Numbered from the stretch's first letter, positions 47,618 through 57,689 are shown. The stretch is 64,000 bases of DNA from Pseudoalteromonas sp. OOF1S-7 (GCF_022347765.1 NZ_JAKRFZ010000004.1:124001-188000); one strand, 5' to 3'. Notes: generated by a model not told the origin, from the letters alone. Numbers and translations: made by a program.

Positions 47618-48907
47618 ATGCGCCCCTTAAAGCTTTCTATGCTCACAGCAGCCGTCACAACATTAATGGCCTGCTCCACCGAGCCTTCAGGCTCAGCTGA
47701 CTCAAATAACACCGCCTCCAGCCAGGACCCTTTGTTTTGTCCGGCAAGTATTAGCTGGGTAACTCAACCCAACAGTCCACCCAGTGAAATTCCGGGTGGC
47801 GGGCAAAACTTATGTCAGTTCTATCAATTCTCTTGGCAATGGTTTATTTCTTTGCTGAATGCACCGACAGGTGAAGAGCGTACTTTTCTGAATGAGGACC
47901 GCTATGCCATTTACCTTGGCAACGGGCAAAATTCTTGTGCACCAAATTCATTGCAATCCAAACTGTTTGTCAGAGGAGATAAAGACCCTCATACCACCAG
48001 TGAGGATTTTACGGCTCCACACGAGATGAATCAGGCGCTTAACAATGCCGTATTGTATGATCAAAATGGCAATATCGTATTGTATGAAACACGATTTGAT
48101 CGCGGTATGTGTAACGTGGCTCAGGGGTCAGCAACTCTCCCAGCAGGCACGACCGAGATCAAAACATCCTGGCGTAAGATCAATGAAAAAGACATGCTGA
48201 ACTATGTCTGGATACGCTCTGATACCAATAACAATGGAGAACTGGAAGCTGATGAGCTGTACGGTATGGTCGGTTTTCATTTGGTGATCAGCACCAAAGA
48301 GCATCCCGAGTTTATTTGGGCAACCTTTGAGCACACACATAATGCACCAGACTGTCAGAAGGCCAATCAGCCAACTGCTGACTGGAGTTTTGCCAGTGAG
48401 CAATGCACATCAGGCCTGCCAAAACCTGATACAAGTTGTGCGTTTAACAAAACCATAGATCCGACAAAAACAGGAGATTCGCCTCTAACCGGTGCGCCTA
48501 CGGAAGTATGCCAAGTTTATGCTCAGGGTACTGCTGATGGCGACAATCAGGCTAAGCACAATCGCGCCAATATTATTTCCCTTAACGAGCAGCTCAGCAA
48601 GGTATTTAAGCGTATGCCTACTTACAACTCATTGCGCGTGCTGGCCAAGTATGAACTGGTAGGTGGACTCTGGCTGAATGATGTCAGCCAGCCTTCGAGT
48701 GATCATGACAACCAACGAGGGTCGATCCAGCTTGCTAACACCACAATGGAAACCAACGCACAACAAGGGTTTAGCGAGGTTGTCTATACAGGCCCGCAGA
48801 ACCTTCAGCCTGCGGCAAACTGCTTTAATTGTCATGGCTATCCTGGCCCGACCAATAATGCCAGTGTAAGTCATATTTTCAGTTCTATACACGGATCAAG
48901 TAAATAA
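47618..48907 (+). CDS. Lipoprotein with one C-terminal c-type haem motif
   Basis: 429 residues from ATG 47618 with AGGAA upstream. Signal peptide with lipobox LMAC (Cys ~19). The C-terminus has a single CFNCH haem c motif (residues 402-406), so the protein is likely haem-bearing in the envelope. The middle part (YQFSWQWFISLLNAPTGEERTF, FVLA-type pairs, HLVISTKEHPEFIWATFEHTHN) is not recognised by name. It could be an electron carrier or redox sensor. Confidence 0.7.
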   Translation: MRPLKLSMLTAAVTTLMACSTEPSGSADSNNTASSQDPLFCPASISWVTQPNSPPSEIPGGGQNLCQFYQFSWQWFISLLNAPTGEERTFLNEDRYAIYLGNGQNSCAPNSLQSKLFVRGDKDPHTTSEDFTAPHEMNQALNNAVLYDQNGNIVLYETRFDRGMCNVAQGSATLPAGTTEIKTSWRKINEKDMLNYVWIRSDTNNNGELEADELYGMVGFHLVISTKEHPEFIWATFEHTHNAPDCQKANQPTADWSFASEQCTSGLPKPDTSCAFNKTIDPTKTGDSPLTGAPTEVCQVYAQGTADGDNQAKHNRANIISLNEQLSKVFKRMPTYNSLRVLAKYELVGGLWLNDVSQPSSDHDNQRGSIQLANTTMETNAQQGFSEVVYTGPQNLQPAANCFNCHGYPGPTNNASVSHIFSSIHGSSK

Positions 48908-49067
48908 CTTGTCTATACCAGTGATAATCTGAGCCATTCAGGTTATCACCTGATGTCGTTCATAGTAACCGCATAAAAAGGTATTAACCCTGCAATTTGT
49001 CAGTGTTTAAGTACGGCGTTTACGTCTAAAATGAGATTAATCTCTGTAACATCCAATGAGGAAAACC

Positions 49068-49541
49068 ATGATTGAACAAGGACAAACCATACCCCAGACG
49101 ACCTTAAGTCAACTCACAGCCGACGGTATGGTAACACACCAAAGCGACGCCCTGTTTGCAGGCAAAAAAGTCGTCCTGTTTGCGGTCCCCGGCGCATTCA
49201 CGCCAACCTGCTCTGCCGCTCATTTGCCAGGCTATGTAACTTTAGCCGACAAAATCAAAGCTAAAGGTGTTGATATAATTGCGTGTGTGTCTGTAAACGA
49301 TGCATTTGTTATGAAAGCCTGGGGAGACGCCCACAATGCCAGCGAAATTATGATGCTGGGTGATGGCGATGCCAGCTTTACCAAAGCCCTAGGGTTAGAA
49401 ATGGACACTGAAGGGTTTGGTGGGATCCGCTCGCAGCGCTATGCCATGGTGATCGACAATGGCATTGTCACCATCTTACAGGTTGAAGCGCCAAAGACCT
49501 TTGAAGTAAGTAAAGCAGAAGTAATTTTGGAAAAACTATAA
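49068..49541 (+). CDS. Peroxiredoxin, Prx5 type
   Basis: 157 residues from ATG 49068 (GAGG upstream), thiol peroxidase of the AhpE/Prx5 group. Peroxidatic Cys48 in PGAFTPTCSAAHLPGY, plus GIRSQRYAMVIDNG. The only other Cys (about 75) could be a resolving partner or spectator. It is monocistronic and followed by a weak hairpin. Confidence 0.92.
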   Translation: MIEQGQTIPQTTLSQLTADGMVTHQSDALFAGKKVVLFAVPGAFTPTCSAAHLPGYVTLADKIKAKGVDIIACVSVNDAFVMKAWGDAHNASEIMMLGDGDASFTKALGLEMDTEGFGGIRSQRYAMVIDNGIVTILQVEAPKTFEVSKAEVILEKL

Positions 49542-49558
49542 GCCTTACTGGTAACTCA

Positions 49559-49577
49559 GGGAGCGTTTAGCTCCCTT
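49559..49577 (+). terminator. Short hairpin after peroxiredoxin gene
   Basis: GGGAGC / GCTCCC around a five-base loop, then TTCTG. A weak terminator. Confidence 0.5.
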
Positions 49578-49784
49578 CTGCTCAGTACAAGAGTCTCGTT
49601 AATCTCGTTAATATTGCTGCGTCACAGATCAACAAAAGTCCCATGTTAGCCTGTTGAGATATTGTAAGACACTAAATATGATAAATTATCAGAGCACACT
49701 GTTTGCGCGTTCTGCTGCCTCTGAATGAATATGGATTAACCACCTTCGCTCATAGCGCAATAGAAAACTATGCAGCTGAAATCC

Positions 49785-50072
49785 TTAAAAACCAACAATC
49801 TCCCGCAGCGCTGCTACATGTCGTTGATAAGCAGCTTCGCCCGCACGAGTAAGAGACAACCAGGTACGCTGGCGGGCCAGACTGGTACGTTTATTTACCG
49901 CAATATAACCGGCCTGCTCAAGGGCTTTTACGTGCTTTGATAGTACCGAATCACTGACCGCAAGCTGCGCTTTCACGACAGAAAACTCCATTTCGTCAAC
50001 GCTTTCAAGCAAAGCGCAGATCTGTAACCGGTTATTGGCATGGATCAGCGGATCAAAACAGGCTTTACTCAT
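49785..50072 (-). CDS. Winged-helix regulator (ArsR/MarR-like, PF13601 type)
   Basis: 95 residues from ATG 50072. Winged HTH pattern NNRLQICALLESVDEMEFSVVKAQLAVSDSVLSKHVKALEQAGYIAVNK with wing RTWLSLTRAGEAAY. The upstream frame to 50129 lies in the preceding gene. It overlaps the membrane protein gene by eight bases; such pairs usually mean the regulator controls its own partner. Confidence 0.85.
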   Translation of the reverse strand: MSKACFDPLIHANNRLQICALLESVDEMEFSVVKAQLAVSDSVLSKHVKALEQAGYIAVNKRTSLARQRTWLSLTRAGEAAYQRHVAALREIVGF

Positions 50073-50547
50073 TGCCTCTGTCCTGCGGTATCCACTCGCC
50101 TGTAGGTAACTTGTATAATCCAACACCACTCAAAATTCCAATCAGTAAGCCGGCCAGATAAGCAAATTGCCAGTTCCCCTGCTGTGTAAGGTGGTACCCC
50201 AACAGGACGGTAAACGCGCTGAACAAAGCCAGTGCAAGGTTACGGGTGGTGCTTTTAGGACTGTAGCCAAGCGGGCTTTTTACGCTAACGCCAGAGAGCT
50301 TGAGATAACAGCACCAGCCCAGGACCAGTGCAAGCAAAACAGCTGAGGTGCCAAGCGCAATGAAGGTCCAGAGACTGCTATGACTGGCTTGTGCGCTTGC
50401 GATGGTGGCGGATGCAGCCAGCACACTTATCAACCCATTCAGCCACATGGGCGGCCTGAGTAACAGAAGCGCCTGCCGTTTCGTCTCACCAGACAGCGCC
50501 AGGGCGGCCTTTGCCACGTCCACATCTACCCTAATTTCTCTATTCAT
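50065..50547 (-). CDS. Four-helix membrane protein with partner regulator
   Basis: 160 residues from ATG 50547 with AAAGGAA upstream. It has four hydrophobic helices (WLNGLISVLAASATIASA, LWTFIALGTSAVLLALVLGW, LALALFSAFTVLLGY, AYLAGLLIGILSGVGLY). No function recognised. Genes of this layout (small membrane protein then HTH) are common in marine bacteria. Confidence 0.7.
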   Translation of the reverse strand: MNREIRVDVDVAKAALALSGETKRQALLLLRPPMWLNGLISVLAASATIASAQASHSSLWTFIALGTSAVLLALVLGWCCYLKLSGVSVKSPLGYSPKSTTRNLALALFSAFTVLLGYHLTQQGNWQFAYLAGLLIGILSGVGLYKLPTGEWIPQDRGNE

Positions 50548-50878
50548 TATCATTCCTTTACTTTCCAACATGGAAACTAAATATTAACCCATGACTTTCC
50601 ACATTGGCAAGTAAAGAGTGATGCACTGACATTCAAAGCAGCCGAGCACCTTCTGAAATTTGCACAAGTTATTTGTTTTAATGTGACTTTTTCGCGTAAA
50701 ATGCACAACGGATTAGCCGCTATAAATTTATCTAAAGATAAACATAGCGGGTTCTGGTATCAGCTAAATAGCCCTGATATTGGGGTGGCAGGCCGGAACT
50801 GTTCTATCTAGCTCCCCCTGCTCTGAGCAATGAATGCAGCTCGCCACACCAGATGGTAAAGTACACTGACCAGCGTGG
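50548..50878. other. Intergenic region with palindromic elements
   Basis: 331 bases downstream of the PAS gene and upstream of the membrane protein gene. It holds the hairpin CCGCTAT...ATAGCGG (50717-50750) with inner TTTATCT/AGATAAA, and a nested TATCA/TGATA element at about 50759-50780. No gene. Confidence 0.5.
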
Positions 50879-52006
50879 TTATCCTCTGCCGATCAAAGAC
50901 AACAGCTGCTCCCCTGCCATAATTGCATTAGTTTCCCCCGCAAATACGTTATCGGCTTGCTGATCTACAAAGACATCATTCAGCCAGCTACTGATGTCTT
51001 TATTAAACATCAACAAAAATTCGATAGGAAACGACGGATCTGCTGCCTGCGCATCCAGGCGTTCAGCAACCTCGTCAATCATCAAGGCGCCGTCATTGAA
51101 TTCAATGCAGAAATACAAGGTATTGGCGAGCTCTTTATATAACCGGGCAACATTTTTAAACCTTGCCTCTGAATAACCATTGAGCTCTATCAGACCTGTC
51201 TCAGACTCTAACTCATTTAGTGCACCGACAATGGATTCAACATCATCCTCTTCTATCGGACTGTCAGCCCAAAATTGTTCTGCACTCAGTACCTGCTTGT
51301 TGAGACGCTGATCTGTGGCGCTACCTGATTCTTCATCCAGGTCGAAAAAAAGCTCGTCAAACTGATTTTCTTCTGCTTCCTGATAAGGGAATGCGTCCTG
51401 GAAAAGCTCGACATTATCTTTAAGTTTCAATCTACCATTAAGTAATTTAGCACTTCTTTTCAAAGCTTTGAGTACCGAGTTCGAGACACCACCAAAGCGG
51501 CTATCCTGACGGCTGGAATCCATATAAAACTGCTTGAAGACTTCGGTGGAATCGCGAATTTGCCTGACCAGACGACGCATGTTTGTGAGGTCTTTTTGTA
51601 AGGAGATATAATGAGTGACCTCACCGGCTTCATTAGTAATGGCCGAGATATTCCACTCTACCGGATACATAGAGCCGTCTTTACGGTAATTAACCGATGA
51701 GCCATAAAAATAGCCGTTTTTTTCCAGTGCCGGACTGAGGCGGGCCAGTACTCTGCTGTTACTCTTTGGTCCTTGCAATATCGACGTCGACTGGCCTATC
51801 AGTTCAGCAAGCTCATATCCGGTTTGTCTGCAGAACACTTGGTTGGCGTACACAACACGGTAACCATGGTCACGGTCTGCATCGGTTACCACAATGGCGT
51901 GCTGAGAATTCATCAGAATTTGTTTGAGTAATTCAATTGGAGAGGAATTTTCCATTAGCTGACCGAAAAACAAGGTTTCTTCCATTGAAGGATCATGGGT
52001 ATTCAT
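50879..52006 (-). CDS. PAS-domain protein, LOV-like without the cysteine
   Basis: 375 residues from ATG 52006. One PAS domain at about 30-145 of LOV type (ANQVFCRQTGYELAELIGQ, NYRKDGSMYPVEWNISAITNEAGEVTHYISLQKDLT). In LOV proteins the motif GxNCRFLQ carries the Cys for the flavin adduct; here it reads GQSTSILQ with Thr74 in its place, so photochemistry is not expected. The remaining ~230 residues are acidic and not recognised. Confidence 0.82.
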   Translation of the reverse strand: MNTHDPSMEETLFFGQLMENSSPIELLKQILMNSQHAIVVTDADRDHGYRVVYANQVFCRQTGYELAELIGQSTSILQGPKSNSRVLARLSPALEKNGYFYGSSVNYRKDGSMYPVEWNISAITNEAGEVTHYISLQKDLTNMRRLVRQIRDSTEVFKQFYMDSSRQDSRFGGVSNSVLKALKRSAKLLNGRLKLKDNVELFQDAFPYQEAEENQFDELFFDLDEESGSATDQRLNKQVLSAEQFWADSPIEEDDVESIVGALNELESETGLIELNGYSEARFKNVARLYKELANTLYFCIEFNDGALMIDEVAERLDAQAADPSFPIEFLLMFNKDISSWLNDVFVDQQADNVFAGETNAIMAGEQLLSLIGRG

Positions 52007-52133
52007 TGGCAACTCAACTCTTATTTAATCTTAGATACGCAACCCGAACAATGGTGATATCAGGTGTAAACGATATCTGTGTGAGTATAACTATAGTGCA
52101 CTATACGCATTGCAATGAACTTTCGATCAGAGT

Positions 52134-52185
52134 AATAAAGGCACTACATTAGGGTTACTGCCAGCCAAAATGTGGTGCCTTTATT
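52134..52185. repeat. Hairpin with 17-bp arms after the phosphatase gene
   Basis: AATAAAGGCACTACATT pairs with AATGTGGTGCCTTTATT (one G-T) around an 18-base loop, 11 bases beyond the metallophosphoesterase stop. Likely the end of that transcript. Confidence 0.75.
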
Positions 52186-52195
52186 CGAACTCCCT

Positions 52196-53461
52196 TTAGT
52201 TACTGCGCCTTGCGAAGCTAAAGGACTGCTCTGCTTCTAACCGACCACTGCGATCATGTGGCGTGGTATAAAAAGACACATTCAACCTGTCATGCTGGTT
52301 ATCTAATTCAATGTGCGCAAAACCCCAGATAAAACTTTTCGACCACAGCAGATCGTATTCCGGATAGCGCTTTTCCTGCTGCTGGGCAAAGGGCGTATGG
52401 GTGCCACGCATTTTTGCTGCAGCGCCGCTGATGATCAGCGGAAGCTTAGGTTTGGTATTGCCCGGCATGACGCGGCTGCAATCATCCGTCAGTAATTCCA
52501 AATCATGTTCATGTCCGGCAATATACGCATCGGCATACTGGCATAGCTCAGGTAAAATAAGCCGCCGTAACACATGGCCTTCGTCATATTTGGTACCGCC
52601 AATCGACCACAATATATGGTGTCCGTACACCAGTTTCCATTTTGCTTTGGAATTTTTCAGCCCGTTGGCCAGCCATGCCAGCTGACGATGATCCTCACCG
52701 TTAACGGGCACTTCATGACGTTCAATGTCTTCTACCTCAGCCTGAGCAGATGCCAGTGCACTGGCCAACCCTTGCTCACTGCCATCGGGCCGCAATGGCA
52801 CCTCATAGTAGTGCTGACCTGAAAGCAGCATATTCGTATCCAGTACGAACAGCTCAACATCATTGCCAGGCTCCCCCATTGTGTAGCTGTAGTAGCCCTG
52901 GGGCGACATGGTAAAGTTTGGCTGCTTTGCCATCCATTCGGTTTGTAGTTTGACCCCTTTGCGTGAGGTTTTCCAGTCGTGGTTACCCAGCGCAGAATAC
53001 ACAACCAGATCAGGCTGTTGGGCAAATAAGGGCTGTAGTGGCTTTAAGATCAAATCATTCATCCGTTGTTGATCGTCTTTACCATCGTTTGCGCCCGCCC
53101 CGTCAGGATAGATGTTATCGCCCAGCTGAATGGCAAAGTCACAGCGTTTTTGCTGGCACAAGGTTGCCATAGCCTTACCCGAGGCGATTGCCCCGGTCTG
53201 CTCCGTGGCAATGTCGGTATCAGGATAAACGTAAATCGGCGCATGATTAAACTCATCAAGCGGACGATGATCTTGTAACCAGTCAGCTTTTTCAGCGGCA
53301 ATAAACTGCGCCTTATTTTTTGGCTTTTGGATATGTTTTAGTTTTGGATAATCGGGATGATAGCCGCCATCGCCAAATGCCAGGAAAGAAATATTGTTTG
53401 CCGACATCGCAGAGCCGCAAAGCACGCTCAGGCAACAAAGAACTAGTGGTTTTAAAGTCAT
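52196..53461 (-). CDS. Exported metallophosphoesterase
   Basis: 421 residues with a signal peptide (MTLKPLVLCCLSVLCGSAMSA). All two-metal motifs are visible: FGDGG, QLGDNIYPDG, GNHDW, YGHH and GHEHDLE. Likely a periplasmic acid phosphatase or phosphodiesterase of the purple-acid-phosphatase group. It follows the TonB receptor gene, separated by a hairpin; the pair suggests uptake after hydrolysis. Confidence 0.88.
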   Translation of the reverse strand: MTLKPLVLCCLSVLCGSAMSANNISFLAFGDGGYHPDYPKLKHIQKPKNKAQFIAAEKADWLQDHRPLDEFNHAPIYVYPDTDIATEQTGAIASGKAMATLCQQKRCDFAIQLGDNIYPDGAGANDGKDDQQRMNDLILKPLQPLFAQQPDLVVYSALGNHDWKTSRKGVKLQTEWMAKQPNFTMSPQGYYSYTMGEPGNDVELFVLDTNMLLSGQHYYEVPLRPDGSEQGLASALASAQAEVEDIERHEVPVNGEDHRQLAWLANGLKNSKAKWKLVYGHHILWSIGGTKYDEGHVLRRLILPELCQYADAYIAGHEHDLELLTDDCSRVMPGNTKPKLPLIISGAAAKMRGTHTPFAQQQEKRYPEYDLLWSKSFIWGFAHIELDNQHDRLNVSFYTTPHDRSGRLEAEQSFSFARRSN

Positions 53462-53473
53462 AAGGTATACACA

Positions 53474-53493
53474 GTGCCGGGTTACCCCGGCAC
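53474..53493 (-). repeat. Intercistronic hairpin in the TonB receptor-phosphatase unit
   Basis: GTGCCGGG-TTAC-CCCGGCAC, eight-base GC-rich arms, 12 bases before the phosphatase start. No T run follows; it may set the relative amounts of the two proteins. Confidence 0.7.
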
Positions 53494-53506
53494 ACTCCGG
53501 CCAAGT

Positions 53507-56296
53507 TTAGAATGAGGTATAGGTAAAGCCGAGCTCGAACGAGCGGCCATACTGTTCATACTGGAAGTTGTATTTGCGCTCACCGTGATAAATGTAAAGC
53601 GGCTCATCAGTCAGGTTAATGGCATTGAAATACAGCTGCATTTGTTCGTTAAAGTAGTATTTCACGCTCAAATCTAACTGCATGTGGTCGTCCTGATAAA
53701 CGCGCGCATCATTTTCTGTACTCAGGTAGGCCTTGCTTTTGTAGTTACCGCTGATGCGAGCACTGAGAGCGTCGTCTTCATAGCCAAACATCAGGTTAGC
53801 CACGGTATCGGATTGACGGGTCAACTTGTCATCTGCATCTATCAGGGTGGTGTTGGCGGAAAACATCAGGCCATTTTTGAAGTTCTTACTGTAAGCCAGT
53901 TCAATACCCGTCAGATCCGCTTCACCACCGTTGACGTATTGCATGACTTTCTTATAGCCCGCCCACTGGGGCTGCTCCTGTACTTCCTGCTCTGTGATAA
54001 AGTTGTCGATTTGCTTGTGGAACACCCCCGCAGACATAACGCCGATGTTCCCGGTGTAGTATTCAATCGACAGGTCAAGGTTTTGCGACTCATAAGGGTC
54101 CAGGTCTGGATTGCCGACCTCACCTTCACGTTCTGTCACGACCTGACCATCATCTTCATCCGTTTCACTTTCCAGTAGCTGATAGGCAGCTGCCTCTTCG
54201 AAGCCCGGACGAGCAAGCGTTTGGGTATAAGCAAAGCGGGAGATCAGGTCGTCTGCCAACTCGTAACGCAAGGTCAGGTTTGGCAGTAAATGGTCATAGG
54301 ATTTATCCACCTCCCACGGTGTAATATTAACTTGCTCACTGTCTGTCAGGTTGTCTTTTTCGAGTGCCACCCGATAGCCTCTGGTGGTGTAGTCTGTATC
54401 CTCGTACCGCACACCCGTGATGAGGTTGAGTTTGCCAAAATCAATGTTGACCATTGCATACAGTGCACTGACCGTTTCATCAGAGCGGTAGCTACGTCCC
54501 TTTGACTCGATACGCGTTTCCTGCTCGTTACGTTCAAAGCTGCCCTGCTTTTGTGCAAAATAGGCTTGCAACCTATGCTGCGACAAACCCGGACCAAAAT
54601 CACCCGGAGCGTATTCTGACTCAGGCGTTTTAAACTGCTCAGCCGTAACATCATCAAACCCGCCGTCATACACCACAGCATTAACTGAGTTAAACTTCTC
54701 ACGGTCGCGGTACTTAGCACCAAACTTCAGTTCCGCGTTATGCCCCGAGATCAACAGCTCTTTGCTCAGATCCAGCTTAAAGCTGGTTGCTTCGTCTTCG
54801 CTGAGGTTGTTTTCGTAAACAATTTCATCCAGTTCAAAACCACTTAACTGATGCGCGGCCTCACTACGAGACAATACCGGGGTGTCGCCCTGGCTCGCAT
54901 ATCCCAGCATCAAGTCCTCCCCGGCAAAGGCAATATCCAGACGCTCCGGCTCTCGCTCATCTGATTTTGAGTACACCAAACTGTATTCAATAAACCAGTC
55001 GCTGATCAGATGCTCACCGCCAGCCACCACAGACAGAATACTTTGCTCTTCGTAGCGGTCTTTGGTATCCCGGTCCATTTCTGCGCCGCTAAAATAGGCC
55101 ATGGTATCGCCCGATTGCTCGCTCAGATACTCGCCTTTATCAAACTTGTACTCATTACGCAGACGAAACTCATCGTCTGAGAACTCACTGTACATAGTTC
55201 TGAGGTAATATTTGTTAAACAATCCCTGATGCAGATCTAAGTTTAATGCAGCACCCAGTCGCTCTCGGGTAATGCTATAATGACGCTGCTCAATTTCCTC
55301 AGCACCAAAAAATGCCACTTCCTCTCCTGTATTGGCATCGTCCATTTCAAGTGCCCTCCAGCCACCATCGGTTTCCATATTATGCGAGCCAAACTTGCGC
55401 TCGAACCAGGAAACCGCGGTTGCAACACCCAGCTGTGTCTGACTGCTTATCTCATAGATATCACTGTAACTTGCCGACAGTTTCGGGCTGCTCTTCTCGA
55501 CCTGCTCATTGTAGGCCCCCTGCACCGTAAAGCTGTAGCTCTCCCCTTCGCGGTCAAAGGCACTTAAGCTTTTCACTTCGATGCTGCCGCCAATGGCATT
55601 GGCATCCATATCCGGCGTGACCGTTTTGCTGACTTCCAGGCTCTGAATAATTTCACTCGGTAGCACATCCATCGCCACACTGCGTACACCGCCTTCTGGA
55701 GACGGCACGGCAGCACCGTTAATAGTCACATTGTTAAGGTTTGGATCTATGCCCCGAATGCCCACAAAGCGGCCTTCACCCTGGTCACGTTCGATAAACA
55801 ACCCCGGTAAACGTTGCAGCGCTTCGGCAGCATTTTGATCCGGTAACTGACCAATACTGTCTGCGCTGACCACAGATTTGATGCCATCGGCATTTTTTTG
55901 TCTGTTCAGGGCACCTGCCTGCCCGGCACGCTGCCCTTTGACTATGATGTTGTCCATTTCCCCCTGATATGCACTTAGCTGAACTCGTGTTTGAGTCACC
56001 TGGTTGTCTTTAATCACGACTTGCTGGGTAACAGATTGCGCACCAATGTAACGCACTTCCAGCGTATACGTGCCAGCCGGTAGATTGATGAATCTGAATG
56101 CACCATTTCGCTCAGAGCTGACTTCGCGGCCCAGCTCTTTGATGATGACTTTCGCACCCTCAAAACGGGCTTTGTTTTGCTGATCGGTCAGTTCACCTTG
56201 CAACGTATTGGCAAATACAGGTGCACTTATCACGCCAAGTGCCATAGCGACGCCAGCGCAGGCTTTGGATATCACGGAAGGTAGAGTATTTTTCAT
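53507..56296 (-). CDS. TonB-dependent outer-membrane receptor
   Basis: 929 residues with a signal peptide ending VFA (about 1-29), a carboxypeptidase-like regulatory domain (~30-115, GAFRFINLPAGTYTLEVRYIGAQS), a plug (SADSIGQLPDQNAAEALQRLPGLFIERDQGEGRFVGIRG) and a beta-barrel ending YTSF with a terminal Phe. Length and layout fit the Proteobacterial TonB-dependent receptor group. The substrate cannot be told; the phosphatase next door suggests an organic phosphate. Confidence 0.92.
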   Translation of the reverse strand: MKNTLPSVISKACAGVAMALGVISAPVFANTLQGELTDQQNKARFEGAKVIIKELGREVSSERNGAFRFINLPAGTYTLEVRYIGAQSVTQQVVIKDNQVTQTRVQLSAYQGEMDNIIVKGQRAGQAGALNRQKNADGIKSVVSADSIGQLPDQNAAEALQRLPGLFIERDQGEGRFVGIRGIDPNLNNVTINGAAVPSPEGGVRSVAMDVLPSEIIQSLEVSKTVTPDMDANAIGGSIEVKSLSAFDREGESYSFTVQGAYNEQVEKSSPKLSASYSDIYEISSQTQLGVATAVSWFERKFGSHNMETDGGWRALEMDDANTGEEVAFFGAEEIEQRHYSITRERLGAALNLDLHQGLFNKYYLRTMYSEFSDDEFRLRNEYKFDKGEYLSEQSGDTMAYFSGAEMDRDTKDRYEEQSILSVVAGGEHLISDWFIEYSLVYSKSDEREPERLDIAFAGEDLMLGYASQGDTPVLSRSEAAHQLSGFELDEIVYENNLSEDEATSFKLDLSKELLISGHNAELKFGAKYRDREKFNSVNAVVYDGGFDDVTAEQFKTPESEYAPGDFGPGLSQHRLQAYFAQKQGSFERNEQETRIESKGRSYRSDETVSALYAMVNIDFGKLNLITGVRYEDTDYTTRGYRVALEKDNLTDSEQVNITPWEVDKSYDHLLPNLTLRYELADDLISRFAYTQTLARPGFEEAAAYQLLESETDEDDGQVVTEREGEVGNPDLDPYESQNLDLSIEYYTGNIGVMSAGVFHKQIDNFITEQEVQEQPQWAGYKKVMQYVNGGEADLTGIELAYSKNFKNGLMFSANTTLIDADDKLTRQSDTVANLMFGYEDDALSARISGNYKSKAYLSTENDARVYQDDHMQLDLSVKYYFNEQMQLYFNAINLTDEPLYIYHGERKYNFQYEQYGRSFELGFTYTSF

Positions 56297-56710
56297 ATTT
56301 TTCTCGCACAGGAAGAGTCGTTTATAATATCCGCGAAGACCTTAACCTTGCTCAATGACCAATTTATTGCAGCCATTGTCGGTACACCGCCATCTCCCCT
56401 TCAAACTGGCTAAATTTCAGTCTTAATGAGCTAAAATGACCCCTATATCGGGGATAACCTCAAGGGTTCTCGGGTAAATAAGGACACCTAACCAAGCCAT
56501 GTGCATTTCTATGAGCTGTTTTGACCCCGCCGGAAAAACGGCCGCTAAAATGACAAGAGAACTCAGTCAAAGTGAAAAGTAACTTTTGTGGTGATGAAGC
56601 AAGCAATGGAATTGAAGAGGCAGTGTAAGAAAAACTAACGTCATAAAGAGGATGATGGCTTCATAATAAGTGCTCCACACTGACCAGCTGAATTTGCTCC
56701 TTCGTTGACG
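56297..56710. other. Upstream region of the TonB receptor
   Basis: About 415 bases between the receptor gene start and the terminator past etfA. GCTAAAATGAC occurs twice (56430-56440, 56544-56554). No convincing Fur or Pho box was found. Confidence 0.4.
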
Positions 56711-56744
56711 AAAAAAGCCGTGGCACAATCGTGCTCACGGCTTT
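56711..56744 (-). terminator. Terminator after etfA
   Basis: AAAGCCGTG / CACGGCTTT with inner CAC/GTG pairs; six T follow on the minus strand. Confidence 0.85.
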
Positions 56745-56762
56745 AACAACCAGAATTTGTTG

Positions 56763-57689
56763 TTACAGCGCTTGTTCGAACTGAGGTAATACATCGAACA
56801 GATCAGCCACCAAACCGTAGTCAGCGACCTGAAAGATGGGCGCTTCCGGATCTTTGTTAATGGCAACGATAACTTTTGAATCTTTCATACCGGCCAGATG
56901 CTGAATGGCACCACTAATACCAACAGCAATGTACAAGTCAGGTGCAACGATTTTACCCGTCTGACCGACCTGCATATCATTTGGTACGAAGCCTGCGTCA
57001 ACCGCAGCACGTGATGCCCCAATGGCCGCACCCAGTTTGTCCGCAATACCTTCCAGCAAAGAGAAGTTCTCACCGTTTTGCATACCACGCCCACCAGAAA
57101 TAACCACAGGCGCCGCCGTCAGCTCAGGACGTTCAGACTCCGTTTGCTCAACACCAACAAAGCTGCTGCTGGTGTTGTCTACTGATGCCGTAAGCGTATC
57201 AACACCCACTGGCGCCTGTTCACCGGCTGCATCAAATGCACTGGCACGCACGGTGATAACTTTTTGCGTTTCTAAAGACTTAACCGTGGCAATGGCGTTA
57301 CCCGCATAGATAGGACGCATAAAGGTGTCAGCATCTACAACGTCGACGATCTCAGAAATTTGAGACTTATCCAGCAATGCCGCAACGCGTGGCATGATAT
57401 TCTTGCCTGTGGTCGATGCTGCAGCCAGAATGTGACTGTACCCTTGTGCAAGTGTGACAACCAAATCCGCTGTGCTTTCGGCCAACTGATGATCCAGCGC
57501 ACTGTCGTCTGCCAGCTTAACGGCTGTGATGCCTGCGATTTGTGCTGCCGCCTCAGCAACTGACCCAACATTGTGGCCCGCTACCAGAACATGGATCTCT
57601 GCGCCTAGCTTGCTCGCCGCATGAACCACTTTTGCCGTTTCTGGCTTCAACACACCATTTTCGTGTTCAGCAATGACTAGTACGCTCAT
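56763..57689 (-). CDS. etfA: Electron transfer flavoprotein alpha subunit
   Basis: 308 residues; binds FAD and with EtfB carries electrons from acyl-CoA dehydrogenases to the quinone pool. FAD region [41 protein letters not shown] is complete. The gene overlaps etfB by four bases. Confidence 0.96.
   Translation of the reverse strand: MSVLVIAEHENGVLKPETAKVVHAASKLGAEIHVLVAGHNVGSVAEAAAQIAGITAVKLADDSALDHQLAESTADLVVTLAQGYSHILAAASTTGKNIMPRVAALLDKSQISEIVDVVDADTFMRPIYAGNAIATVKSLETQKVITVRASAFDAAGEQAPVGVDTLTASVDNTSSSFVGVEQTESERPELTAAPVVISGGRGMQNGENFSLLEGIADKLGAAIGASRAAVDAGFVPNDMQVGQTGKIVAPDLYIAVGISGAIQHLAGMKDSKVIVAINKDPEAPIFQVADYGLVADLFDVLPQFEQAL

Noticed and set aside
56297..56710. Pho or Fur box upstream of the TonB receptor
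   Set aside because: Only single half-like units and an 11-bp direct repeat; nothing reached a convincing match.
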